From: Torymus aiolomorphi
Taxonomy: Eukaryota > Arthropoda > Insecta > Hymenoptera > Torymidae
Assembly (NCBI GenBank): GCA_036365515.1
Contig: CM070873.1
Coordinates: forward strand, 189,962,604-190,026,603
Length of the DNA: 64,000 bases
Reading direction: 5' to 3'
The notes below the pieces were generated by a model that was not told the origin of the DNA, did no database searches, and was given only the letters and a program-made list of their open reading frames with translations. Positions 35,229 to 47,263 of the stretch are shown here, piece by piece; positions within the stretch are counted from its first letter, which is position 1, and the number at the start of each line of letters is the position of its first letter. Position numbers and translations under genes: made by a program.

Positions 35229-35654
35229 TTGATGGTTTTGATGGTTGAGGTAATTATTATTCTTTTCTCTACCTAACCTTCGGGGAAAGTAGAGGAAAAC
35301 ACGCGGCTATGATACAAGAATAAGTGAAACAAAGTGAATAATCGAGAAAATATTGGTGAGAAAATATGGACAAATATATCAAGAATAAAACACAGTGAAA
35401 AGTTTTGGAAAAAGAATATGAAATCAAGGCGATGCAGAGAGATTAGATCTTGAGGTTATGGTATCACGAGGCAGCGACTCAGAAAAGAAAAGTGAGGGAC
35501 TAAAAGTTAAACAAGAGATATCGGACAAAAACGAAGAGACAGCTGAAGGAAAGAATAGTTTAAACCGATTTGTGTCAATAGTAAAGAAAATAATTATTTT
35601 GAATAAGACAAGAAAAGTGTTAGAAGTAATTAAACAAGAAGAGATACGATCGAC

Positions 35655-38600
35655 ATGGCAGACGAATTCAAGATGACGCTACCGATTTTCGACGGGAAAG
35701 ACAACAGCACATGGACGAAAAGAATTACAGTATTGCTGAAAATGAAGAAATGTGAAGAAGTAATACAGAGAGTGAGAGCAGAAAATGATAATGAAGCCAC
35801 GTGGAACGAGGAAGACTTGAAAACGATGAATTACATATATTATAGCGCTTTGTCGAACAAACAAATGGAGTTAGTGAATGATGAAAATACCAGTTTTGAA
35901 ATAATTAAGAAATTGGACAAGTTGTATTTGCGTGAGTCAACCGCATTACAAATTTGTGTTCGAAATAGACTAGATAGATTAAGATTAAGAGACTACACAG
36001 AAGTGAGTGAATTCTATAATGAATTCGAAAAGTTAATCACAGAATTAAAAAATGCCGGCGCTACAATAGATAAAAAGGAAAAGTTAAATTATATATTAAG
36101 AACACTACCAAGCACATTATGCCATATTGGCAATTTAGTTGATGTGCTACTAGAACAAGAAAGAACCGTAGATTATGTAATCGAAAAAATTAAAATGTAC
36201 GAGAACCGTGAAAAAGAAGAAAATCAGAATTCAAGAAGTAAATATGGAGATACAAATGTGTTTAAAGTAGAAAAAGGAAAGGACGGTACATGTTACCGAT
36301 GCGGAAAGCTCGGTTATTTCCAATACGAATGTACGAGCAACGGGAGGAATTCCTGGAGAGGCTCGCGAGGAGGAGGACAGCAGCAAGTGCGAGGAGGCGC
36401 GCGTTCTCAACAGCAACAACGAGACGGCGGCTATCACAGCAGAGGCAACGGCAGCTATCACAGTCGAGGAAGAGGTCAGCGAGGACGAGGCAGTCAACAG
36501 CGGCAAGATCGACAGAACACGAGTCGAGATCCGACGACTTTCATAACCGAAGCAGATGGTATCGTAAATAATAATGTAGAGGTAAATTGTTGCAAAAGTA
36601 AGTTGGAATGGGTTTTAGATAGCGGATGCTCCGATCATATTATTAACGATGATAAATACTTTGCTAGAGTAAATAAATTAGAAAACCCGATTAATGTAAA
36701 AGTGGGAGATGGTCGTAGCTTAAAAACAACTAGTATAGGAGACGTTAAAGATAAATTTATAACAAATTATAATGAAACAGAAATTGAAATAAAAGATGTA
36801 TTTTTTGTAAAAGAAATGGATAGGAATTTAATGAGTTTCGGGAGAGTAGCAGAAAATTTAAAAATTGTTTCAATAGAAAATACTTCAAAAATTTATAACC
36901 GTGAAAACGAATTAATAGCAGTAGCAAATAAAGTAAATAATGTGTATAAGATAAACACTGTGTTAGAGAATAAACAGATCTACGTAACAGAAAATGTAAA
37001 TAACGGCATGACTTTGAAAGAAAAATTCCATAGACTGCTAGGGCATATTAATTTTGGATATTTGAATATTTTGAGTAAAAATAATTTAGTTGAAGGTTTA
37101 CCAAATAATTTAGAAAGTGAATATTTAAAATGTGGTACTTGCGTACAAAATAATATGACTAATACTAGATTTGAAAATGATAGGCATAGAGCCAAAGATA
37201 TAGGAAAAATTATTCACGCGGATGTAAATGGACCGCATAGTACAATGGGATTTAGGGGAGAAAAATATTTTTTAGTTTTAGTAGATGATTACAGTAAAGT
37301 TGCAAAAGTTTATACGATGAAAGAGAAAAATGAAGTTTATGATTGCATCGTGAGTTATGTAAATTTAATTGAAAATTCAACAGGAAAAAAGGTTAAAAGA
37401 TTAAGGTGTGATAACGGTAGAGAATTCCTAAATAAAGATATTTACAATTTTGCTAAAGAAAAAGGGTTTTATATTGAATCATGCCCCCCCGTATGTTCAC
37501 GAATTGAACGGAAATGGCGAACGGTACCATAGGTCGATAATGGAAACGGCGAGAGGTTTATTAGCAGACGCAAAAATTCATAATAGGTTTTGGCCGGAAG
37601 TAGTTCAAACAGCAGCATATTTAAAAAATAGAACCTTAGAAAATACTTTAGAGAAAAAGACTCCGTATGAAATTATGATGGGAAAAAAACCTAATATTAA
37701 AAATCTTAAACTCTTATGGCAGTAGAGTTTTTGTTCGAGTTTCAGAAATTAAAAGAAAAAGTAAATGGGACAGGCAAGCAGATTTCGGAGTATTAGTTGG
37801 ATATGACAGTGTAGGTTATAGAGTCTTAACAAATAATAGAGTAATTGTAGCTAAACATGTAAACATAATTGAAGAAAATGTAAAGTTAGTTGGATTTGGT
37901 GATAATGATGAAATAAATGAAAACAATGATGAAATTATACTTCCCCTACTTCGACCCTCGGGGAGAGTAGGGGAAGGGAAAATGATTTAGAAAATCAAAA
38001 TAAAAATGAAAACATTGAAAATAATGAATATGAAAATAACGTACCTAGTTCTAGTAAAGATAATTTAATAGTACCGAGAAGGTCATCAAGAAAGAAAAGC
38101 CCTGTAAATCGATACGGAAATCCGGTAACAAACTGTATTTATGTGAATTATGTAAACGATGATAATCCCGAAAATTATAACGAAGCGATAAATAGTAATG
38201 AGAGTGAAAATTGGCAAGAAGCTATGAATAATGAGATTGATTGTTTAAATAAAAATGAAACATGGAAATTAGTTGACAAACCGAAAGATAAAAAGGCGTT
38301 AGACTTAAAGTGGGTTTATACAAAAAAGGCAAATAATAAGTTTAAAGCTAGAATTGTAGTAAGAGGGTTTCAGCAAAAGGAAATAATTGATGATATTTAT
38401 TCACCTGTTGCGAGAACTCAAACATTAAAAATCTTATTAAATTACTGTGTGCAAAATGATTTTAAAATTGATCAAATGCATGTCGAGTCAGCATTCCTTA
38501 ATGGAAAAGTAAAATCCGAAGTTCATGTTAAACAACCTCAAGGTTATGATGATAATTCAGGAAGAGTATGCAAATTAGATAAAGATTTGTACGGACTCCG

Positions 38601-38815
38601 TGAAAGTCCACGTGCATGGTATGAGTGCTTAGGTAAATATTTGATTGAATAAGTACATTGAAACACATTACCACTTTGTAAATGAAAATTATTTAGAAGG
38701 TACTATTGATGTTATAAAAATTAATTCAGATGAAAATCCTGCAGATATCTTCACTAAGTCATTAGGACGGATAAAATTTGAAAAGTTTAGAGCAAACTTA
38801 AAATTAGAATATTAG
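35655..38815 (+). pseudogene. Copia gag-pol, internally deleted
   Basis: ATG 35655 opens a 625-codon frame. It holds a gag domain (LPIFDGKDNSTWTKRI onward) and a zinc knuckle CYRCGKLGYFQYEC at about residues 213-226, with Tyr in place of the usual His. An Arg/Gly/Gln-rich stretch, a protease (WVLDSGCSDHI, D-S-G), an integrase HHCC region (FHRLLGHINFGYL...CGTC) and core Asp residues (HADVNGP, RCDNGREF) follow. A C7 run at 37484-37490 shifts the frame; the core Glu (NGNGERYHR) is in the next frame. RT begins (WVYTKKANNKFKARI, VARTQTLKILL) and stops at 38652. RNase H resumes only at its last ~55 codons (NPADIFTKSLGRIKFEKF), ending at 38815. The catalytic YVDD region and most of RNase H are missing, a deletion of roughly 1 kb near 38640-38665. 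Non-functional; could only move in trans. Confidence 0.9.
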
Positions 38816-38884
38816 ACAAAGTAATTATTATACTAAAGAAAAACGAAAACCAAAGATTGTTAATTGTGAAATTTAAGCGCACAA

Positions 38885-39165
38885 TGTAATACATATATAT
38901 TGTATATATCGCTTCAGGTTCCGTGCGAAGGGAACTTACAGCGCGCGACACACGTATGCACACATGTAAGTCTCCCCTCCCCAGTGTGTCTGTGAGCCAG
39001 AAGGTATGTCAAGCGGTAGCGGCCGACTCGCGCTTCTCCCTTGGCTCTCAGCTCTCGTCCGAAGCGGCACGCGTTGCCCAAGCGCATGGCGCTTTGTTGT
39101 ACTTTCTTTCTCTTATAATAAATAATCATTTTACCACCAACCATGACTATCCCTTTATTTTAACA
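38885..39165 (+). repeat. 3' LTR of Copia element
   Basis: 281 bp, TGTAATACATATATATTG to TTTTAACA. It retains the uninterrupted target of the DNA transposon (ttgtatatatcgc at 38900-38913). Confidence 0.92.
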
Positions 39166-41030
39166 CAGATATTGATTTACTTTTAGAGTGAACTCTATAT
39201 TATGCAGATCATGTGATCTGTACATAGCTGAGATTTCCAACTGACTATTATTATTAAGGTTTATAATTGTATTTAGTATTTTACTAAATTTATTTAACTA
39301 AATATTTTATTTAGTATTTTTCTGATTTACATCTTTTTTTACGTGTATACGTAACCTGAGGTGACAACACCACCTGATTTGTTAAAATGGCTATGGTTGT
39401 AATATATATTGTATCTATTTAGTCTGTAATATTGATAGTGCTCTAGATTACCGGTTTCAGCACATACAATTACATATGGTTTGATTTTGAGCCTTTTATT
39501 CAAGATTTGCAATTTATCAAAATTAGTTTTTAAACCTCTTATATTCATATATAAGATCAGATTATCTGTTGCTTTTCTATCTTGATTAAGAGACTTCAAA
39601 TCATTATATGTTACTTCCCGTTTGTATAATTGTTCGTATATAACTTCTAATACTTCACGATTCTGCGCCATTTGTTGCACTTGGTGTTGTTGTCGTTGCA
39701 TTTGGGCTGGTTCCTGTGCTGGAAATACTTCCTGTAGATCGGCTCGCTGCTCTCTGTCTTAGATTTTGCGTGAGCAATGATGGTCTTGTTAATGTTTCCG
39801 CCGGTACGGCAGGTCTGCTGAGTTGATTATCTTCAGTTGCACTCTGTTGTAGTCGAGACGGCCTTGCCGGTTTTCAGATCGGTATTTCAGGCTTGATACG
39901 GTAATCAGTTGCATCTATATATTTTTTTATCTTGTTTTTAAGTAATTCACATTTGCTCATGTCATATGGAGAATGATTAGTGTATAATTTTGTTTTGTAT
40001 GTATTATTACTAAAGATACAGTTAGTGCATTCTGTTTTGGCGCTGACACATTTATTTGTTTCATGGTTACCTGTACATTTTGTGCGTATTTGTCTGTTTC
40101 TACATTTGCTTCCATTATGCCCTAACCTCCCACAGTTGTAACATGGTGAGATGTTTATTAGATCATAGACCATACAACTTTGATGTTCTACAAAAAGTCT
40201 CTTACCATTCTCTCTGATCTTCTTGTATATTTCGGATGATATTTCCATTATAATAGAACTCAGTTCTGTTTTTTCGTTTGTGTTCATATGTAGAGTACCA
40301 TAGCAGCTTGGGTCAGCAAAGTTTCTAGAGTTTATATCATGTTTAATTTCTTTCATGTCCATCTTGGTAAAGTTGTCTATGCCAACTATTTTTATTTTTG
40401 GGTTATTTAATTTTTCAGCAGCAATCTCACACTTCGGTAATTTTCTTTTAAGTACTTTTTCAGCAGTTTCTACACTCTCAATGTTCATACAGTTAATTAT
40501 TATATCACTTTTATTTTTGGTATATACAGTTTTGGTTTGTATGTCTTTTTCTTTCACTAGATATTTCGTAACTGTATCTAAAACATCACTATGTTTATAT
40601 TTACCAATTTTAACGACGATTTTTGGTATCTTTTTCAGGTGTATTTGTATCTCCTTTGTCTCCTTCGTCGTTTCCGCGAAAGATTTTTTTGTAAAATGGT
40701 TATCTGTTTCTTTTTCTTTATAAACTTCAAGCAACTCGTGCAATAGTTTATTTTTATCTTGCAGTTCTTTATTCAGTTGTTTTAATAACGTATTTTCAGC
40801 TACCATAACCTCATTTTCACTTATACTATTTTTTGTTATACCTTGTACTTCTATTGTCTTTTCTGCTAGATCCTCTAGGATTTCTCTTCTTATTTCATCG
40901 ATTTGCTTCTTTTTAATATGAGCTATTATCATTTTTGCTGTCTCACTCAAGTTCTCTTCTTTCTCATTCTCCTCGTTGTTGGTTATGTTATCTACGTGCA
41001 CATGTTCCGCGCAGATCACTAAGTTATCTC
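39166..41030 (-). pseudogene. LINE-A, 5' portion: ORF1 and start of ORF2
   Basis: ORF1 (41030 leftward) is Lys/Glu-rich with coiled-coil-like stretches (about 40950-40700), a nucleic-acid-binding region, and a C-terminal zinc knuckle CYNCGRLGHNGSKC followed by further Cys/His (CTGNHETNKC...CTNC). A TGA at 39874-39876 cuts it; the same frame ends at TGA 39655-39657. The ORF2 ATG lies at 39669-39671, overlapping the ORF1 end by about 17 bp, a typical LINE arrangement. ORF2 starts with the endonuclease (LYMNIRGLKTN; VIVCAETGN), has a frameshift near 39375, and continues to 39166 (LEISAMYRSHDL), where the Copia element interrupts it. The right end is interrupted by Gypsy-B at 41030. Confidence 0.87.
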
Positions 41031-41645
41031 TGTAACGGGATGGCTAGTGGGGGAAAATCCCAACATCCACAGGCCAGCGATGCCCTCGAACACGGTGCCG
41101 CGGGTGTCAGACTAAAATGACTTGCCCGGGGATCTGTTCCTGGAATCCCGAAAACAACGCGAAGATCGCACACGAACTTCGCTTTCCAACTAATTGGATC
41201 GCTGAGTGAAAAGCGCGCACTCGAAGAGTAAAGCGCGCGGCCGCTATGCTCAGATATGAAAACGACCGGCGGAGTCGTTTTCCCGCGTAGGCAGCCGTAT
41301 CCGGGAGAAGAATAGGTTGTAATGAACAACGCGACGAGTAACTAGATATCACAGTATATGAAAACCAATAGTAATTACAAGCACCTAGCAAGTGCTGGTT
41401 AAAACAATAAGTTAGTTCGCGCGCGACAGTTAAGATTCAAACGCGCGAACAATACGACGCGCGGAGAAGCTGCTAATCTCGCGCGCGGTGTTAAAGTACG
41501 GCGGGCTGACACACACCCGCACGTACACGGCACAAAAAGCTTGCACGGGGCGATTTCCGTGCGAGCCTTTACAATAAACCCGCAAGAGGAGAGTAGAAAA
41601 CTTACGTTAGGAAGGAGCAACTGGTGCACTCGGCTCTCTCTCGCT
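41031..41645 (-). repeat. Gypsy-B 3' LTR, distal part
   Basis: Matches 55727-56345 of the 5' LTR nearly base for base. Begins TGTAACGGGATGG on the + strand, i.e. ends ...CCGTTACA in element orientation. It stops at CTCGCT (41640-41645), which is repeated at 47452-47457 after the LINE-B insertion. Confidence 0.93.
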
Positions 41646-42273
41646 GGTGGTAAGTACAAGCAGTCATCACTCTACTCGCTCCTGCTATCTTACACCATAT
41701 TTAACACACACTTCACTCTGAGGAGTGTTTTATCGTTCTAGGAAACTGGCTCCGGTGGCTCTCAAGCTTGTGCCTAAGGTCTGCATGATTTTCGATGCAT
41801 TTCTATGAGCCTGGAGCAAGTTTCCTGTTGAAGTCGCCAACATAACCTCAAACTGAAGACGTGATATCTCGCCAACATCTTCTCAACCATCGGATGGTCT
41901 GCACGACTTTCTTTCTCTGCACTATTCTTCAACTTGTTTGGTACCAGTGGCTGCAGTGCACGTGCAGCTAATGCTACAGTGCATCTCATACCGGCTTTTA
42001 CAGACGTCTGCTTTTTGAATTTTTCTGTTGCCAACGTAATCAACAACGTCTGCCAAGTGTAGTGCTGACAGTCCCCTATACCGTCACCTAAAAGCCTGCC
42101 GTACACCGAATCTGACTGTCACCATTACCGTCATTAACTGCCTGCCGCATACGGGAACATACCATCTCATCAGCAGTTGAGCCGCAGTAGCCGCACTAAG
42201 CACATCAAGCGAAGTATGTTTACGCTTCCATCTTATGGTAATAGACACGGTGTATTACGTACGTAAAATCCAA

Positions 42274-42840
42274 CTGAATGAGTCAGGGTCTGTCACTTTG
42301 CATACAATTAGCTTAGTTGCTATATTATTTATTTGATTATTTATATCGCTCCGCATTAGCTTAATATTACGAATCCACCCTAATTTCAGTATTTAATTAT
42401 TCTAAACAATAAATATTTTGGCATACAAGTAGTCTAAGTTGCAACCAGTATTATTTATCTTATTATTTATATAATTATTATCAGAATCTAAATTTATATT
42501 TATTTATTTATTTTCACCTAGTCAACCTTGATTTATATCTAGTCTGAATGAGTCAGAGACTTTCACTTTGCATGCAATTAGTTTAGTTGCTATATTATTT
42601 ATTTATTTATTTATATCTTCATAAATTTGTTAGTAGCTTTTTAATCGCTCCGCATTCACTCAATATTATTAATTCAGCCTAATTTCAGTATTTAATTATT
42701 CTAAACTATAAACTTTTTGGCATACAAGTAGCTTAAGTTGCAACCAGTATTACTCATCTAATTAACCTAATTTATTATCAGAATTTATATTCATTTATTT
42801 TCACCTAGTCAAACTCGATTTATATCTAGTCTGATTAGTT
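42274..42840 (+). promoter_or_regulatory. Two-copy ~270-bp tandem repeat in LINE-B 5' UTR
   Basis: Units begin CTGAATGAGTCAG at 42274 and 42544 and share 'cactttgcatRcaattag', 'tttcagtatttaattattct', 'ggcatacaagtag' and 'tttcacctagtcaa'. Tandem monomers in a LINE 5' UTR often act as internal promoter units; that role is inference here. Confidence 0.75.
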
Positions 42841-43123
42841 TGTTGCGTTGTGAATTTTGTAAATTGCGTTTTATATTTTGTATGGCTGACCGTTTTCTCT
42901 TCGAACTACTTGTAAACGGGTGTAAAAGGTCTCTACTTGCCGACCTGTCTGACTTAGTTAACATGCGCACTACTTATTCTCAGTATTATAGATAATAAGG
43001 CTTTTAACTCATTTTAACACATTTTAGAGCCGTTCTTTTCTTCATTTTCTTCTCATTTACGCCTTTTCACCTCATTTTCATCTCATTTACGCTTTTAGGG
43101 TTCCTACTAGCTTCTTAATCAAG

Positions 43124-44356
43124 ATGGATATCACATGTTATAGTTGCAGTAAATCAATTAAAACCAAATATGTCACATGTGATCATTGTAAAAGTAATTA
43201 TCATCCATCCTGTACTTTGTTTAAACAAGTCCGTAATAAGAGCAACAAACTCATCAACTGCTGTCGAAGTTGTATCACTGCAGCAAATACAACCAGACGG
43301 AGGAGTGATTCACTTGATGAAAGCAATGCTAATAGTAGTCCTGCTGCAATTTCAATATCACCATCTCTTTCCACTTCTTCTTTGAACCTACCGCCACAAT
43401 CAAATGACCCTCTACAGCAGATACTTAATAAATTAGCCAGACTAGACACTCTTCATACAAGATTGAGCACTCTAAGCTCTTCTCTTGACGTACGTTTTGA
43501 GGAAGTGCAAACTACTCTGAACACGCGGCTGGAGGAAGTTTCCACACGAATGATCAACATGGAAGAAAAACTATCACTTCTAGATGATCTGCCCCACCTT
43601 GCGACTCGTCTTTCTGCTGCTGAAGAGGCCATATCTCAAGTGCAGACTGAACAAGGGAATCTCCGTCGCCTGTTCGATGACCTCTGCACATCAAATACTG
43701 CCAGTGCTCCAAATGAGCCTACTGTCAGACGACTGGAAAAACTCGAGCATGACCTTCAACATCTCAGTAATACGCAACGAAGCCTCTCCAGCGAGCTGGT
43801 GATCACTGGACTCTCTATCCCCGATACAACATCCTTGAAAGGCGCTGTTTACGCTGCTCTGAAGTTCCTTGACGGTGAGCTTCATGACCATGATATACTT
43901 CATGTGCGGAAAATGCGCCTGAAACCATCCTCGGAGTCACTGAAACAGTCCTCACTCGCTACTCATGCAGAAGAACCACCAACTACTTCATCTCAGTCAA
44001 CCAATGGTGATGCTGGATCAAGGATCATACCACTCATTGTTACTTTGTCGTCACGTGCACTAGCTCAGTCGCTCTTAAGCACAAAAATTAAAATTGGAAA
44101 AATGCATACGTCTCAACTCAGCACCGATTTGTTGGTACATGCTAATGCCAATCCTCCGCTGCCTCACTCTCTGATTAATATAAACGAGCTGCTTCCTACT
44201 GAACTCTACCGCCTTCATATATCTGCTCGCGCAGAAGCTAAAAAGAGAGGTTTCGTCAGCTACGTGCGCAATGGTAAAATTTACTTAAAGAAGAAGAAAG
44301 AAGACCACGCGACAATCATTTCTACTGCTGAGGAACTGAAATCTTTTTTAGCATAG
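43124..44356 (+). CDS. LINE-B ORF1 protein (PHD-like finger, coiled coil)
   Basis: 410 codons, intact, ATG at 43124. The N-terminus has a Cys/His array of PHD-finger type: CYSCSKSI...CDHCKSNYHPSC...CCRSC (residues 5-50). Then come a Ser-rich linker and a coiled-coil stretch (about residues 90-220: heptads around LARLDTLHTRLSTLSSS, LEEVSTRMINMEEKLSLL). The C-terminal domain (ELVITGLSIPD... to the end) resembles the nucleic-acid-binding 'FP25-like' region of CR1-group ORF1 proteins. It would bind LINE RNA and form the RNP. ORF2 follows in a different frame with a short gap or overlap. The only intact long element ORF in the window. Confidence 0.85.
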   Translation: MDITCYSCSKSIKTKYVTCDHCKSNYHPSCTLFKQVRNKSNKLINCCRSCITAANTTRRRSDSLDESNANSSPAAISISPSLSTSSLNLPPQSNDPLQQILNKLARLDTLHTRLSTLSSSLDVRFEEVQTTLNTRLEEVSTRMINMEEKLSLLDDLPHLATRLSAAEEAISQVQTEQGNLRRLFDDLCTSNTASAPNEPTVRRLEKLEHDLQHLSNTQRSLSSELVITGLSIPDTTSLKGAVYAALKFLDGELHDHDILHVRKMRLKPSSESLKQSSLATHAEEPPTTSSQSTNGDAGSRIIPLIVTLSSRALAQSLLSTKIKIGKMHTSQLSTDLLVHANANPPLPHSLININELLPTELYRLHISARAEAKKRGFVSYVRNGKIYLKKKKEDHATIISTAEELKSFLA

Positions 44357-44439
44357 GCTCATCATATCCTCATCGCTCTCTCAACGCAATTCATCTCATT
44401 CCTACATGTCCACCCCGCTCACATACATCTAGCATCTCA

Positions 44440-47263
44440 GTGTCTCAGAACCATGGCCTCAGAGTCTGTTACTTTAACGCTAACTCACTCAAGAAACGTA
44501 TAGAAATGCTGAAATTTTTTCTCAACTCGCTCCTTTGTTCACATCATAGCGGTCACAGAGACTAAGCTTGACCCTAACCTAGATGCTAGTTCAATAGTGC
44601 ACCTTGATAACTATGAACTCCTACGTCGTGACCGTAACAAAAATGGTGGTGGGGTTGCTTTATTCATTCACAACTCTATCTCTGCCACTATCCTCTGCTC
44701 ATCTGATGGCATCTGGACTGGTAAGCCCGGCAAACCAGAGTATCTGCTCTGTGAGATAAATATTGTAGGCCACCCTCCATGTTTTGCTGCGGTAGTATAT
44801 CGTCCAGCGCACGCTCCCTTCATTCAAGGAACAGACTTCATTGATAAAATCACCACGCTAATGCAAGACTACGGCACTAAAATAATTGTTGGCGACTTCA
44901 ATGCAGACCAGCTCTGTTCGTCCGCTGATGCAACTTTTGTGCGTCGCTTTATCGAGGATAATGGGCTGCAGAGCATTCCTTATGGAGCTACGTATCATAG
45001 GGATACCTCCGATAGCTGGCTCGATCTTTGCCTTGTGGACAAGCAGGACAATGTCGTTGATTTTTGGAAATCTCAGTCACCTTTTGCCAATGGTCACGAC
45101 TTGCTCACTGCCACTCTCAATCTGCATATGCCCAAGCATACTCAACCCACATTCTCTTATCGTAATTACAAAGCTATCTGTGCAACTACTCTCACAGAAT
45201 ATCTCAAAGGGTTAGATTGGTCTGTGGCACAGCCGGCCTCGCTTGAAGATTGTGTCGGTGTCCTTCAAAAACACGTTTACAGTGCAATAGAGAAACTCGC
45301 CCCTCTAAAAACCATCTCTCCAGCAAAAATTCGCCATCCATGGTTCAACATGGACCATCGCATGTTGATCCAAGAGGGCGATCGTCTGTACAGACGTTTT
45401 CGCAGAACAAGGATAGTAGAAGACCTTCTCGCGTATAGACAGGCCCGTGATCTAGCTCATCGAGAAATTGAGGAGGCGAGACAAAACCATCACTACACTC
45501 GTCTCTCCCTGCTAACAGATCCTAAGGATATTTGGCGCGAGCTAGAACATCTTGGCATCTCTCCTAAAAAGAAATCGCCTGCACTACCCTTCTCAGTCAA
45601 TGAACTCAATGCTCATTTTAGGAGTGTCTCATACGATCAAGACACTCCACCAGTTACAGACTTCTTGGATTCCCTGGCCTCCTCTAACCACCTAGAGCAA
45701 TTCACATTCGATGAAGTACAGGTGTCTGATGTCATAGCCGCGGTGAATCACTTTAACACACAAGCCAGAGGACCAGATGGCATTCCCCAACACGTGATTC
45801 GACTTGCACTTCCTTTCTTAGCTCCATTCATTTGCAGCATATTCAACCAATCTCTGCGAGAAGCACATTTTCCCTCCCTCTGGAAGAAGTCTATCGTAAT
45901 TGCTTTGAATAAAGTAAGCTCTCCTTCATGTTTGAGCGACTTCCGTCCGATATCACTTCTATGCTTCCTATCTAAAGCCCTTGAATGGCTGGTACAGCAA
46001 CAAATTTCAGCTTACTTAGAGACTAGACTCTTCGTCGATCCTCTTCAGACAGGCTTTCGCACCGGACACAGTACTCAGACATGTCTACTTAAACTGACTG
46101 ATAATATTAGGCTGGGAATGGATAAGCAACTTGTCACTCTCCTTCTGCTATTTGATTTCAGCAAGGCCTTCGACTCAGTCTGTCATGCCAGGCTTCTTAA
46201 GAAATTACTTGATTACGGGTTTTCCAAAGTGGTCATCCGCTGGATTGCATCATATTTGACTGATCGTGAGCAGGCAGTCATTGACAATAATGGAAACTGT
46301 TCTTCATATCTAAAACTCAATACTGGCGTCCCGCAAGGCTCTGTTCTGGGACCCCTGCTCTTTGCACTTTACGTCAATGACATATCACTCTGCCTTGATC
46401 ACAATGTTTCCCATCTTATGTATGCGGATGATCTACAAATCTATATATGCTGTCCTTTAGAAGACCTTGATTCCATCTCTAATAAGATGAGTGCAAACGC
46501 GGGTCGTATCACGAGCTGGGCAATGCAAAATCACCTTAGATTAAATGTAGATAAAACTAAAGCCATAGTCATAGGTACTCCCTATTACATAAATAAATTG
46601 CCCTCAGTAGTCAGAAGCTTTGTTGAGATCGGTGGCACCAGGGTGGTCTATGAATCTTCGCTGAGAATCCTGGGAGTAGTCCTTGACTCGAAACTTTCTT
46701 GGAAACAACATGCTTTACACGTGAGTAGTCGTATACGCTCTCTCATGTATCGCTTATACCATTTCAGGAAAAGCACTAATCTGAGACTGCGCAAACATCT
46801 AGTTCAAATGCTGCTTTTCCCCATAATCGACTACTGCTGTCTTGTCTACTGCGATATATCAGATGTACTTGATGTTAAACTCCAAAGGTTAGTCAACTGT
46901 GGTATTCGCTATATCTTTGGTGTGAGAAGGTGTGATCACATTAGCCCTTACAGGCGTGAGTTGGGCTGGTTAACCACTGCTGCGAGAAGAAAATACCTTG
47001 CAGTAAATTTGCTACGTCGTGTGTTTAACACTGCTACACCACCATACCTACTAGCCTTATTTAATTTTCGTGTTGCTACTCGCCCTGTCAGGGGTGACAT
47101 GGCACCCCTAGACATACCAAGTTTTAGTTCTGATACCTTAAAAAATTCATTTCACGTTAGCTCAGCCTACCTATGGAACTCACTACCATCTCAACTGCGC
47201 AAAATCACACATATTCCGCTTTTCAAAACACATATTCATCGTCATCTCTTTCTATCCGACTGA
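44440..47263 (+). pseudogene. LINE-B ORF2: endonuclease-reverse transcriptase
   Basis: The start of the AP endonuclease (LRVCYFNANSLKKR) reads in one frame from about 44458. A frameshift near 44535-44545 moves to the frame open to 47263. That frame holds AVTETKLDPN, VVYRPAHAPF, IIVGDFNAD, DSWLDLCLV, NGHDLL (endonuclease), then RT: RPISLLCFLSKALEW, LLFDFSKAFDSVCH, TGVPQGSVLGPLLFALYVND, HLMYADDLQIY (catalytic YADD, about 46415-46440), and a C-terminal Cys/His-containing segment ending HRHLFLSD. Apart from the one shift, about 890 codons are open. The initiating ATG is not clear; the frame overlaps the end of ORF1, so coupled initiation is possible. Nicks target DNA and primes reverse transcription if intact. 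Confidence 0.87.

Larger units (their letters stand above)
31643..39165 (+). mobile_element. Copia-type LTR retrotransposon inserted in LINE-A
   Basis: The 5' LTR (31643-31665 plus 34955-35210, split by a DNA transposon) and the 3' LTR (38885-39165, 281 bp, TGTAATAC...TTTTAACA) bracket a gag-pol. LINE-A endonuclease coding sequence stops at the left edge and resumes in frame at 39166, so the element sits inside LINE-A. The right flank CAGAT lacks a left partner. A 12-bp deletion between ATACA direct repeats at the left edge would explain both the missing duplication and the missing first LTR bases. Confidence 0.9.
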
